From CAVPTL01 sp963727235 (lineage in GTDB: Bacteria > Actinomycetota > Thermoleophilia > Gaiellales > JAICJC01), in the NCBI GenBank assembly GCA_963727235.1, contig CAVSFZ010000011.1:33391-97390 (forward strand): 64,000 bases of DNA. The letters run 5' to 3'. Under the pieces are notes generated by a model. It ran no database searches, was not told where the DNA came from, and saw only the letters and a program-made list of their open reading frames with translations. The position numbers and the translations under genes were made by a program. Shown piece by piece: positions 1 to 7,437 of the stretch (position 1 is its first letter; each line of letters opens with the position of its first letter).

Positions 1-482
1 GCGACCTCGACCGGCTGATCGCACACATGCGCGCCGACGACATCGACACCTCCGCCGACCACACCTGGGCTCAGGCCGTCGACCACCTGCTGTCGCACTA
101 CGTGGAGCCGAAGATCATGGCCCCGGTGTTCCTGACCGAGTACCCGGTCGAGCTGTCGCCGTTTGCCAAGCGCGCGCCCGACAAGCCCGGGCTGACCGAG
201 CGGTTCGAGGCATTCTGTGACGGCATGGAGATCGCAAACGGGTTCACCGAGCTGAACGACCCGGCAGAGCAGCGGGCGCGGTTCGAGGAGGCGCGGGAGG
301 CCGCTGCCGCCGGCGATGACGAGGCACCGCCGATGGACGAGGACTTCCTGCTGGCGCTCGAGTACGGCATGCCCCCCACCGGCGGGGTGGGGATCGGCAT
401 CGACCGCTTGATGATGCTCCTGACCGGGATCCGCTCGATTCGCGAGGTGATCCTGTTTCCCCCCAGCCGCGAGGGGAGTTGA
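1..482 (+). CDS. lysS: Lysyl-tRNA synthetase, C-terminal part (cut by window edge)
   Basis: This is the 3' end of a class II lysyl-tRNA synthetase, which charges tRNA-Lys with lysine. The reading frame is open from base 3 and ends at TGA 480-482. The visible part holds the end of the catalytic core: the FLTEYPVELSPFAK stretch, the MEIANGFTELNDP segment of the ATP/lysine site, and class II motif 3 (GVGIGIDRLMMLL, then ILFPP). The N-terminal OB-fold anticodon domain lies left of the window. The PPOX-family gene starts 3 nt downstream, so the two are probably cotranscribed. In many actinobacteria lysS lies just upstream of clpC, as here. The identification is secure; the 5' end cannot be seen. 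Confidence 0.95.
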   Translation, partial: DLDRLIAHMRADDIDTSADHTWAQAVDHLLSHYVEPKIMAPVFLTEYPVELSPFAKRAPDKPGLTERFEAFCDGMEIANGFTELNDPAEQRARFEEAREAAAAGDDEAPPMDEDFLLALEYGMPPTGGVGIGIDRLMMLLTGIRSIREVILFPPSREGS

Positions 483-485
483 GCT

Positions 486-1076
486 GTGGGCAAGGTGCAC
501 GAGCGCATCGACCAACGGCTGACCGAGTGGATCATGCACCAGCCGATGTTCTTCGTCGGCTCGGCGCCCTCCGGCGACGGCGGGCACATCAACCTGTCGC
601 CGAAGGGCCCGATCGGCACCTTCCGGGTGCTGGACGGCCACACGGTCGCATATCTGGATGTGGTGGGAAGCGGCGCGGAGACGATCGCGCACGTGCGGCA
701 GAACGGCCGCATCGTGATCATGTTCTGCGCCTTCACCGGCCCGCCGCTGATCCTGCGACTGCACGGCAGCGGCACGATCGTGCAGCGCGGAGACGAGGGC
801 TTCGAGCAGCTGGCCGCAAGCTTCGATCGCCCCGAATCCCCCGGCGGCGGAGCCGATCGCCGGGCGGTGGTGGTGGTCGACGTACACCGGATCGCCGATT
901 CGTGCGGCTTCGGCGTGCCGCTGATGGAGCAGGTGGGAGAGCGCACGCAGGCGGCGGCGTGGGTCGAGAACAAGCTGCGCAAGGGCGGCGACCGGGCCTT
1001 GATCGACTACATGCTCGAGAAGAACACCTCGAGCCTCGACGGGCTCGCGGCGGTCGACGCAGAGCGGCTGGGCTGA
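486..1076 (+). CDS. Pyridoxamine 5'-phosphate oxidase-family (FMN split-barrel) protein
   Basis: A 196-residue protein of the PPOX/FMN-binding split-barrel superfamily. The N-terminal part (FFVGSAPSGDGGHINLSPKG) followed by VAYLDVVGSGAETIAHVRQNGRIVIMFCAF is the usual cofactor-binding barrel of small flavin- or F420-linked reductases. The GTG start at 486 is 3 nt after the lysS stop. The substrate cannot be told from sequence: members include PNPOx, F420-dependent reductases and heme-utilisation proteins. It is unlikely to be true PdxH, since the rest of the pathway is absent nearby. The family is confident and the function is not. Confidence 0.85.
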   Translation: MGKVHERIDQRLTEWIMHQPMFFVGSAPSGDGGHINLSPKGPIGTFRVLDGHTVAYLDVVGSGAETIAHVRQNGRIVIMFCAFTGPPLILRLHGSGTIVQRGDEGFEQLAASFDRPESPGGGADRRAVVVVDVHRIADSCGFGVPLMEQVGERTQAAAWVENKLRKGGDRALIDYMLEKNTSSLDGLAAVDAERLG

Positions 1077-1084
1077 CCCGCCGG

Positions 1085-1333
1085 CTAGGCCGGACGCACC
1101 CTCACGGCCTCGTCCTCGCCCAGAACGCCGTACAGATCCTGGCCGGGGTTGTAGGCCACCACGTCGAGCTCCTGCAGGTCGTCTCGAGCCGACAATGCGA
1201 TGGCTGCCGCGGCCGGCTCGTCGTGGGCCTCAACCCGGTCGACCTGGCCGGTTGAGACGTACTCGATACCGAGCGGAGATTCCGGCGCATCAATGGCGCG
1301 GAAGTGTTCGACCGCGAAATTCACGACGTCCAT
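1085..1333 (-). CDS. Small hypothetical protein
   Basis: An 82-residue ORF convergent with the PPOX gene. Composition is acidic and soluble (MDVVNFAVEHFRAIDAPESP at the start), with no membrane segment or motif that I recognise. The codon third positions are GC-rich like the neighbours, which favours a real gene, but no strong ribosome binding site precedes the ATG. No function is proposed. Confidence 0.5.
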   Translation of the reverse strand: MDVVNFAVEHFRAIDAPESPLGIEYVSTGQVDRVEAHDEPAAAAIALSARDDLQELDVVAYNPGQDLYGVLGEDEAVRVRPA

Positions 1334-1460
1334 CTTACGCCCATTTGCAGGCAGATTCCCCAGCAGTGCGAAAAACCCCTCAAGCGCCCGTCACAGAAGG
1401 TCGATTAGGGGGCCAACGAACGTGCAATAAACCACACCGGGAGCCCGTTAAGGTGGGTGC

Positions 1461-1466
1461 TATAGT
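1461..1466 (+). promoter_or_regulatory. Possible -10 element of clpC
   Basis: TATAGT is the best -10 match in the 251-bp gap before clpC and would give a leader of about 112 nt. No convincing -35 hexamer lies 16-18 nt upstream. The rest of the gap (1334-1584) shows no gene. An AAGGGG ribosome binding site at 1572-1577 sits 7 nt before the clpC ATG. Confidence 0.35.
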
Positions 1467-1584
1467 GCGATCCGTTCCCTCGATACCGGAATGCCACCGA
1501 GCCATCCGCGGCCGGTTTGGCAGGCCGGCTTTCAGCATTTCATGACATCCAACTTCTTCCAGATCAGCGACAAGGGGCACGAAC

Positions 1585-4137
1585 ATGTTTGAACGCTTCA
1601 CCGAGCGTGCCCGCCAGGTCGTCGTGCTTGCACAGGACGAGGCCCGCACGCTCAAGCACAACTACATCGGCACTGAGCACATCCTTCTGGGTCTCCTGCG
1701 CGAGGAGGAAGGGCTCGCCGCCCGTGTCCTCGACTCGCTCGATATCACCGTGGAAGAGGTGCGGGCGCAGGTCGCGCGCATCGTCGGCCAGGGCGACGAG
1801 GTGACCACCGGCCAGATCCCGTTCACGCCCCGCGCCAAGAAGGTGCTGGAGTTGGCCCTGCGCGAGGCGCTGTCGCTGGGACACAACTACATCGGCACCG
1901 AGCACATCCTGCTGGGGCTGGTGCGTGAGAACGAAGGCGTGGCCGCCCGCATCCTGCTCGACTTCGACGCCGATGCAGAGAAGATTCGCAACGAGATCAT
2001 CCGGATGCTGTCCGGCCCCGGCCGCCGTCAGGGCGCGGGTACCGGCGCCACCGGCGAGAAGGGCGGCAAGAGCTCCAAGCTGCTCGACCAGTTCGGACGC
2101 AACCTGACCAAGCTCGCGACCGAGGGCAAGCTGGATCCGGTCGTCGGCCGTCAGAACGAGATCGAGCGGGTGATGCAGATCCTGTCGCGCCGCACCAAGA
2201 ACAATCCGGTGCTGATCGGCGAGCCTGGGGTTGGCAAGACCGCGGTGGTCGAGGGATTGGCCCAGCGGATCTCGTCCAACCAGGTGCCCGAGCTGCTCAA
2301 GGGAAAGCAGATCTACACGCTTGACCTGGCCGCCTTGGTCGCCGGCTCCAAATACCGCGGTGAGTTCGAGGAGCGGCTCAAGAAGGTGATGAAGGAGATC
2401 GGCCAGCGCGGCGACATCGTGCTGTTCATCGACGAGCTGCACAACCTGGTCGGCGCGGGTGCCGCCGAGGGTGCCATCGACGCGGCGTCGATCCTGAAGC
2501 CGGCGCTGGCCCGTGGCGAGCTGCAGACGATTGGTGCCACCACGCTGGACGAGTACCGCAAGTATCTCGAGCGCGATTCCGCGCTGGAGCGGCGCTTCCA
2601 GCAGATCAAGGTGGAGGAGCCGTCGATCGAGGACACCGTGCAGATCCTGCGCGGACTGCGCGACCGCTACGAGGCCCACCATCGCGTCGCCATCACCGAC
2701 GAGGCGCTGCAGGCCGCTGCTGAGCTGTCGGATCGCTACATCCAGGAGCGGCAGCTTCCGGACAAGGCCATCGACCTGATCGACGAGGCCGCGTCGCGCA
2801 TGCGCATCAAGCTGATGACGGCACCTCCGGTGCACAAGGAGCTCGACGACGAGATCGAGACGGTGCGCAAGGAGAAGGAGTCGGCGATCGAGTCGCAGGA
2901 GTTCGAGAAGGCCGCGGCGCTGCGCGACTCCGAGCGCAAGCTGACCCTCAAGAAGCGCGACCTCGAGGAGAACTGGAAGTCCTCCGGCGAGGCCGACCAT
3001 GCCCAGATCGGCGAGGAAGAGGTCGCCGACATCGTGTCCATGTGGACCGGCATCCCGGTGTTCAAGCTGACCGAGGCGGAGTCTCAGAAGCTGATCCGGA
3101 TGGAGGACGAGCTGCACAAGCGGATGATCGGCCAGCACGTGGCGATCGAGGCCGTGTCCAAGGCCATCCGCCGCGCCCGCGCCGGGATCAAGGATCCCAA
3201 GCGGCCGACCGGCTCGTTCATCTTCCTCGGCCCTTCCGGCGTCGGCAAGACCGAGCTGGCCCGTACGCTCGCCGAGTTCTTGTTCGGCGACGAGGACGCG
3301 ATGATCCAGGTCGACATGTCCGAGTACATGGAGAAGCACGCAGTCTCCAGGCTGGTGGGCTCGCCTCCCGGCTACGTCGGGTATGACGAGGGCGGCCAGC
3401 TGACCGAGGCCGTGCGGCGCAAGCCGTACTCGGTGGTGCTGCTGGACGAGATCGAGAAGGCCCACCCCGATGTGTTCAACATCCTCCTGCAGATGCTGGA
3501 GGAGGGGCGGCTGACCGATGCCCAGGGCCGTCAGGTCGACTTCAAGAACACGATCGTGATCATGACCTCCAACATCGGGGCATCGTCGATCGCCAAGAAC
3601 AGCCAGCTCGGCTTCCAGGTCGAGGAGGCGGAGACGGGAGTGTCCTACGAGGACATGAAGAACCGCATCATGGGCGATGTGAAGAAGGTCTTCCGGCCCG
3701 AGCTGCTCAACCGCATCGACGAGATCATCGTGTTCCAGAAGCTGACCAAGGACGAGATCAAACTGATCGTCGATCAGCTGATGAAGCGTCTGCGCGAGCA
3801 GATGAAGGTGCACGAGGTGTCGATCGAGCTGACCGATGCCGCCAAGGACATGATGGTCGACAAGGGATACGACCCGACCATGGGCGCCCGACCGCTGCGC
3901 CGCGCGATCCAGCGCTTCATCGAGGATCCGCTGGCCGACTTCGTTCTCGGCCGCGCGCTTCAGCCCGGGTCGACCGTGCTGGTCGATCATCACGAGGGCG
4001 ACGAGGAGATGACGCTGCAGCTGATCGAGCCGGTGGACGTGCCCGACTCACTGCCGGCAGATCTCGTGCCCGCAGAGGGGCCCGCCGACGACGAGCCGAC
4101 GTCTGAGAACGGCGACGAGGCATCGTCTGAGGACTGA
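1585..4137 (+). CDS. clpC: ATP-dependent Clp protease ATPase subunit ClpC
   Basis: An 850-residue Hsp100/ClpC unfoldase that forms hexamers, unfolds substrates and feeds them to ClpP. The order is: two Clp-N repeats (about 1-145), AAA1 with Walker A GEPGVGKT at 212-219 and Walker B LFIDELHN, a UVR-type coiled segment around 418-455 in the middle domain, AAA2 with Walker A GPSGVGKT at 549-556, and the sensor-2 GARPLRR near the C terminus. The LGF tripeptide at 675-677 is the loop that docks on ClpP. An acidic tail of about 35 residues ends the protein. AAGGGG precedes the ATG. No ctsR or mcsAB is beside it, unlike Bacillus, so regulation differs. Confidence 0.98.
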   Translation: MFERFTERARQVVVLAQDEARTLKHNYIGTEHILLGLLREEEGLAARVLDSLDITVEEVRAQVARIVGQGDEVTTGQIPFTPRAKKVLELALREALSLGHNYIGTEHILLGLVRENEGVAARILLDFDADAEKIRNEIIRMLSGPGRRQGAGTGATGEKGGKSSKLLDQFGRNLTKLATEGKLDPVVGRQNEIERVMQILSRRTKNNPVLIGEPGVGKTAVVEGLAQRISSNQVPELLKGKQIYTLDLAALVAGSKYRGEFEERLKKVMKEIGQRGDIVLFIDELHNLVGAGAAEGAIDAASILKPALARGELQTIGATTLDEYRKYLERDSALERRFQQIKVEEPSIEDTVQILRGLRDRYEAHHRVAITDEALQAAAELSDRYIQERQLPDKAIDLIDEAASRMRIKLMTAPPVHKELDDEIETVRKEKESAIESQEFEKAAALRDSERKLTLKKRDLEENWKSSGEADHAQIGEEEVADIVSMWTGIPVFKLTEAESQKLIRMEDELHKRMIGQHVAIEAVSKAIRRARAGIKDPKRPTGSFIFLGPSGVGKTELARTLAEFLFGDEDAMIQVDMSEYMEKHAVSRLVGSPPGYVGYDEGGQLTEAVRRKPYSVVLLDEIEKAHPDVFNILLQMLEEGRLTDAQGRQVDFKNTIVIMTSNIGASSIAKNSQLGFQVEEAETGVSYEDMKNRIMGDVKKVFRPELLNRIDEIIVFQKLTKDEIKLIVDQLMKRLREQMKVHEVSIELTDAAKDMMVDKGYDPTMGARPLRRAIQRFIEDPLADFVLGRALQPGSTVLVDHHEGDEEMTLQLIEPVDVPDSLPADLVPAEGPADDEPTSENGDEASSED

Positions 4138-4146
4138 TTTGGCATT

Positions 4147-4174
4147 CGCACCCCGGCGTTCGCGCCGGGGTGCG
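4147..4174. terminator. 12-bp stem with UUCG loop after clpC
   Basis: The arms CGCACCCCGGCG and CGCCGGGGTGCG pair perfectly around a TTCG loop, 9 nt after the clpC stop. The stem is very stable but has no T-run, only ATAATT. The trailing ATAAT is also the -10 of the next gene (see 4174-4179), so the hairpin may both end clpC transcription and sit in the upstream part of the next promoter. Confidence 0.7.
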
Positions 4175-4179
4175 ATAAT
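4174..4179 (+). promoter_or_regulatory. -10 element for a leaderless transcript (RpiR-like gene)
   Basis: GATAAT ends exactly 6 nt before the ATG at 4186, so transcription would begin at or next to the A of the start codon. No Shine-Dalgarno sequence is present. The element abuts the clpC hairpin. Confidence 0.55.
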
Positions 4180-4185
4180 TGCCAC

Positions 4186-5028
4186 ATGATCGACCTCGGC
4201 GACGGGGCGGTGTCCGCATTGATCCGCTCCCACCTCGATCGGCTGTCGCCGAACGACCGTCGCATTGCGACCTATGTGCTCGAGCACCCGGCGGAAGTGC
4301 CGTTCGAGACAGCCGAGTCTCTGGCCGCCAAGACCGGGGTCAGCAAGGCGGCTGTGGTGCGGTTCTCGACCAGGGTGGGGTTTGCCGGGTTCGCAGAGCT
4401 GCACGATGCGCTCGCATCCGAGGCCATCACCCGTCTGCAGCCCGCTGTGCGCGGCACCGTCCCCTCGGCTCACCCGATCGAGCAGATCGCCTTTCAGGCG
4501 GCTGGGGATCTGGAGGCGCTGGCCGCGGGGGTTGATCGGCGCCAGTTCGACGCTGCGGTGGCGATGCTGGTGCGCGGTCACGGCAAGATCGGGATCTTCG
4601 GACACCGCAAGTCGGCGGCCCTGGCCGAGTACGCCTACTACCTGCTCAACCCGTTGCTGCCGAACGTGTGGCCGATCGCTGCCGGCGAGCCGACCATCGC
4701 CGACCAGCTGATCGATCTCGAGCCGCGCGACCGCCTGATCGCCTTCACGTTCCAGCGCTACGCGAAGGTGACCGCCGACGTGGTGCGGCTGTTCCGCGCG
4801 GCCGGGGCGCCGGTGGTGTTGATCACTGATGACCTGCTGGCGCCGGCCGCGGGTCAGGCAAACCACGTGCTGGTGTGCCAGGGCAAACGTGAAGGATTCG
4901 CCAGCGCGGCCACGGCGATGGTGGTGCTGGAGGCCCTGGCGGCAGGCGTCGCCTTGCGCAAGGGCGGCGCCCGCAACCGCCGCATGGACACCGCCGAGCA
5001 GCTCTGGAAACAATTCGGCACGTACTAG
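4186..5028 (+). CDS. RpiR-family transcriptional regulator (HTH + SIS domain)
   Basis: A 280-residue regulator. Residues 1-80 form the RpiR-type helix-turn-helix (LSPNDRRIATYVLEHP, then ETAESLAAKTGVSKAAVVRF). Residues from about 120 form a SIS phosphosugar-binding domain (GKIGIFGHRKSAALAEYAYY, then RDRLIAFTFQRY). RpiR proteins usually sense a phosphosugar and control sugar or amino-sugar catabolism genes. No such operon adjoins it, so the target is unknown. The stop TAG overlaps by one base the palindromic element at 5028-5057. Confidence 0.9.
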   Translation: MIDLGDGAVSALIRSHLDRLSPNDRRIATYVLEHPAEVPFETAESLAAKTGVSKAAVVRFSTRVGFAGFAELHDALASEAITRLQPAVRGTVPSAHPIEQIAFQAAGDLEALAAGVDRRQFDAAVAMLVRGHGKIGIFGHRKSAALAEYAYYLLNPLLPNVWPIAAGEPTIADQLIDLEPRDRLIAFTFQRYAKVTADVVRLFRAAGAPVVLITDDLLAPAAGQANHVLVCQGKREGFASAATAMVVLEALAAGVALRKGGARNRRMDTAEQLWKQFGTY

Positions 5029-5057
5029 TGAAAACGGTGCCAGGCACCGTTATTCAC
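5028..5057. repeat. Palindromic element 1 (AACGG type)
   Basis: The arms GTGAAAACGGTGCC and GGCACCGTTATTCAC flank a central A; one T is missing from the left arm relative to copies 2 and 6. It lies between convergent genes. The plus-strand gene ends with TAG whose G is base 1 of the element. The minus-strand gene takes its stop TAA (5050-5052) from inside the right arm. Confidence 0.9.
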
Positions 5058-5265
5058 CCAGTTGGCGGCGGTGCTTCCTCATCAGATACGAGGTGACCTC
5101 AATGACCATCAACGTGGGAATCGCGAACCAACCCACGGGACCGGTCGGCCAGGGGGACACAGCGTCGATGATCGTAAACACACCCAACAGAAACACCCCG
5201 GCCTGAGCCCCACGCCGTAGCGCGCCGAGGAGCGTGTCGGGCAACGGTTGCCAAAAAGGCCTCAT
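5050..5265 (-). CDS. Small membrane protein, unknown function
   Basis: A 71-residue protein with two predicted membrane segments: AGVFLLGVFTIIDAVSPW and VGWFAIPTLMVIEVTSYL. Its ATG overlaps the TGA of the upstream secreted protein gene (ATGA), which suggests translational coupling and supports both as real genes. The last codons, GGT GAA TAA, come from the palindromic repeat. No homologue is recognised. Confidence 0.5.
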   Translation of the reverse strand: MRPFWQPLPDTLLGALRRGAQAGVFLLGVFTIIDAVSPWPTGPVGWFAIPTLMVIEVTSYLMRKHRRQLGE

Positions 5266-5642
5266 AAAATTCGGTTGAGACAGGCGCGATATACGGACTT
5301 CTCTCGGGCCCAGCTGCGGAGGTCGTCGTCCCCGTCGCCGCGGCGGTGTCTACACGAGGTGCGTGCACCTCGTACCCACCGAGGATGGACTTCGTCAGAA
5401 GTGGGTTTGCAGTGTTCGCCCTCGTGATATCGGGCCCCCCAGCCGGTTAAGGACTGCCTCAGAGCCGGTGGGAAAGCGGCGCTTATCTCCCTGGCGACGT
5501 GATCGATGTTCGTACCAACCGGCGCAGCTCGGCTGGGCTGATGGCTGTGGGCGAGCGCGGGAACAGCAGACGAACAAAGCAGTCCACAACCGAGAACGGC
5601 TGCGGCTACGAGGAGCCGGGTGCGAGAACAGTGAGTTGTCAT
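5262..5642 (-). CDS. Small secreted protein, unknown function
   Basis: A 126-residue protein with a clear signal peptide: basic start, hydrophobic LLVAAAVLGCGLLCSSAVPA, and cleavage near ALA-HS. The mature part is basic and Arg/His-rich with a few cysteines and no known domain; the last 60 residues are low in hydrophobics, so a frameshift there cannot be excluded. A TAGCGT -10 lies 6 nt before the ATG. It is cotranscribed with the 71-residue membrane gene. Confidence 0.5.
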   Translation of the reverse strand: MTTHCSRTRLLVAAAVLGCGLLCSSAVPALAHSHQPSRAAPVGTNIDHVAREISAAFPPALRQSLTGWGARYHEGEHCKPTSDEVHPRWVRGARTSCRHRRGDGDDDLRSWAREKSVYRACLNRIL

Positions 5643-5648
5643 GTGAGC

Positions 5649-5654
5649 ACGCTA
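5649..5654 (-). promoter_or_regulatory. -10 element for a leaderless transcript (secreted protein gene)
   Basis: On the minus strand TAGCGT is followed by 6 nt and then the ATG at 5642. There is no Shine-Dalgarno sequence. The spacing matches the other leaderless candidates in the window. Confidence 0.45.
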
Positions 5655-5714
5655 GAGCCTGTCTCAGGATCGCTCAAGATGAATTAGTCACGATTCTGTG
5701 ACAACACAGACTCG

Positions 5715-5739
5715 CGGTGCCCTGGCACAGTTGTTCATC
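5715..5739 (-). repeat. Decayed copy of the palindromic element
   Basis: Read on the minus strand, the segment is GATGAACAACTGTGCC followed by AGGGCACCG. It matches the left arm and core of the AACGG-type element with about three substitutions and one inserted G. The right arm (TTATTCAC) is absent. Unlike the intact copies it lies between divergent 5' ends, so it is probably a relic. Confidence 0.45.
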
Positions 5740-5801
5740 GCGGGCGCGGCGTTTGTCAGGACGCCTGGGTACGACCGAGGCCGGTGTCACAATGAGGGGC
5801 C

Positions 5802-7133
5802 GTGCCCAAGACGCTCACCATATTCACCTGCAGCCAGTGCGGTCATGAGTCGCCCAAGTGGCTCGGCCAGTGTTCGGGCTGCGGCGAGTGGAACACCCTG
5901 GTCGAGGAGGTGCGTGAGCGATCCACGTCTCGGCGGGCGCCGGTGGGCCGGCCGGTCAGGGCCCTGTCCGATGTCGCGCTGACCGACGCCGACCGGATCT
6001 CGACCGGCCTGGAGGAGTTCGATCGGGTGTTGGGCGGCGGTCTTGTACCGGGGTCGGTGGTCCTGATCGGTGGCGAGCCCGGCGTGGGCAAGAGCTCGCT
6101 GCTCTTGCAGTCGCTCGGACGGATCGCGGCCGCAGGCAGGCCTGTGCTGCTCGTTGCCGGTGAGGAGTCGCCCGCCCAGGTGCGCCTGAGGGCCGAGCGG
6201 CTGGGAGCGATCGACGGCATCTCGATCCTGGCCGAGACCGAGCTGGAGTCGGTCTGTGAGGCGATCGTGGCCACCGCACCCCAGGTGTGCGTGGTCGACT
6301 CGGTGCAGACCATGCACTCCGCGGATCTGAGTTCCTCGCCCGGCAGCGTCGGCCAGGTGCGAGAGGCCGCCGACCGGCTCGCGCGCGTGGCCAAGAGCCA
6401 TGGGGTCACCATCATCCTGGTCGGGCACGTGACCAAGGACGGCAACGTCGCCGGGCCGCGGGTGCTCGAGCACCTGGTGGACGCGGTGCTGCAGTTCGAG
6501 GGTGATCGCTACCGCTTCCTGCGGGTGCTGCGGGCCGTCAAGAACCGGTTCGGATCGACCAACGAGATCGGCATCTTCGAGATGACCGGCCTGGGCCTGG
6601 AGCCGGTCGACGACCCCTCATCCGCGTTTGCCGGCGACGGCGAGCCGGCACCGGGGTCGGTGCTGCTGCCCGCGATTGAGGGCACCCGCCCGATCCTGCT
6701 CGAGGTGCAGGCGCTGGTGGCCGACTCTGACCTGGCGATGCCACGGCGGGCGGCGACCGGGTTTGACCGGAACAGGCTGTCCATGATCGTGGCGGTGCTC
6801 GGACGCCACGCCGGAGTGCCCCTGGGATCGAGCGACATCTTCGTGAACGTGGCCGGTGGCGTTCGCATCGACGAGCCCGCCGCCGATCTGGCGGTCGCGC
6901 TGGCGATCGTGTCCGCTCTGCGTGGGCGCGCGCTTCGTCCCCGGCTGGCCGCCTTTGGCGAGCTCGGTCTCACCGGCCGGGTGCGGTCGGTCGCACACGT
7001 CGGGCCGCGCCTCCAGGAGGCGCGCAAGTTTGGAGTCACCGAGCTGGTCGTGCCGGCCGAGACGCCTGCGGGCTCGCGGCTCAACCTGGTCACCGCCGAC
7101 ACGGTCAGCGCGGCCATCGAGGGAGCGTTCTGA
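5802..7133 (+). CDS. radA: DNA repair protein RadA
   Basis: A 443-residue RadA (Sms), a RecA-like branch-migration ATPase used in recombination. An N-terminal C4 zinc finger has cysteines at 10, 13, 24 and 27. Walker A is GEPGVGKS at 91-98. The RadA signature KNRFG is at 247-251, and the C-terminal part is the Lon-like domain (GVRIDEPAADLAVALAI). The GTG at 5802 is the only start that places the zinc finger properly. It precedes disA as in Bacillus subtilis, with a pseudogene remnant between them. Confidence 0.97.
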   Translation: MPKTLTIFTCSQCGHESPKWLGQCSGCGEWNTLVEEVRERSTSRRAPVGRPVRALSDVALTDADRISTGLEEFDRVLGGGLVPGSVVLIGGEPGVGKSSLLLQSLGRIAAAGRPVLLVAGEESPAQVRLRAERLGAIDGISILAETELESVCEAIVATAPQVCVVDSVQTMHSADLSSSPGSVGQVREAADRLARVAKSHGVTIILVGHVTKDGNVAGPRVLEHLVDAVLQFEGDRYRFLRVLRAVKNRFGSTNEIGIFEMTGLGLEPVDDPSSAFAGDGEPAPGSVLLPAIEGTRPILLEVQALVADSDLAMPRRAATGFDRNRLSMIVAVLGRHAGVPLGSSDIFVNVAGGVRIDEPAADLAVALAIVSALRGRALRPRLAAFGELGLTGRVRSVAHVGPRLQEARKFGVTELVVPAETPAGSRLNLVTADTVSAAIEGAF

Positions 7134-7428
7134 TGTCAGAGCCGGCGTGGCCCAGCACACGGTGCTGTACGGCCATATCCACATCCAGTACCGGCGAACG
7201 GTGGGCGGCATCGAGCTGGTGAACCCGGGATCGGTGGGGCTGCCGTTCGACGGCGATCGCCGGGCCGCCTGGGGGATGGTCGAAGACGGCGTGGCGGGCA
7301 TGCGCCGCACCGCGTATCCCGTGGACGCCACCATTGCCGCTGTGAGCGCCCGCGAACTGCCACGCGGTGCCGGGTCACCGAGACGCTGCGCACCGCTCTG
7401 CGCGCAGCCTGAGAGCACCAGCCGGTAA
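7133..7428 (+). pseudogene. Remnant of a calcineurin-like metallophosphoesterase (C-terminal third only)
   Basis: The frame ending at TAA 7426-7428 encodes VLYGHIHIQYRR, then a GG-turn and NPGSVGLPFDGD. This is the GHxH and NPGSVG C-terminal signature of YfcE-like phosphodiesterases. The N-terminal metal motifs (GDxH, GDxxD, GNH) are absent; the frame runs back out of phase into radA. An ATG at 7133 overlapping the radA stop (TGATG) opens a different frame that soon closes. The simplest reading is that an original start coupled to radA survived while an internal deletion removed the body and shifted the frame. A short functional product from GTG 7147 is possible but would lack catalytic residues. 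Confidence 0.65.
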
Positions 7429-7431
7429 GCT
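7426..7431 (+). promoter_or_regulatory. -10 element for a leaderless disA transcript
   Basis: TAAGCT is followed by exactly 6 nt and the disA ATG at 7438. Its first three bases are the stop codon of the metallophosphoesterase remnant. No Shine-Dalgarno sequence is present. disA therefore seems to have its own promoter within the radA cluster. Confidence 0.6.
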
Positions 7432-7437
7432 CTCGGC

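Noticed and set aside
1564..3993. 809-codon open frame on the minus strand opposite clpC
   Set aside because: It is a high-GC antisense shadow of clpC: His/Leu/Arg-rich with no domain, and fully inside a certain gene.
6856..7428. 190-codon plus-strand frame as a complete gene
   Set aside because: Its first 90 codons are the wrong frame of radA; only the metallophosphoesterase-like end is meaningful, and it is treated as a relic.
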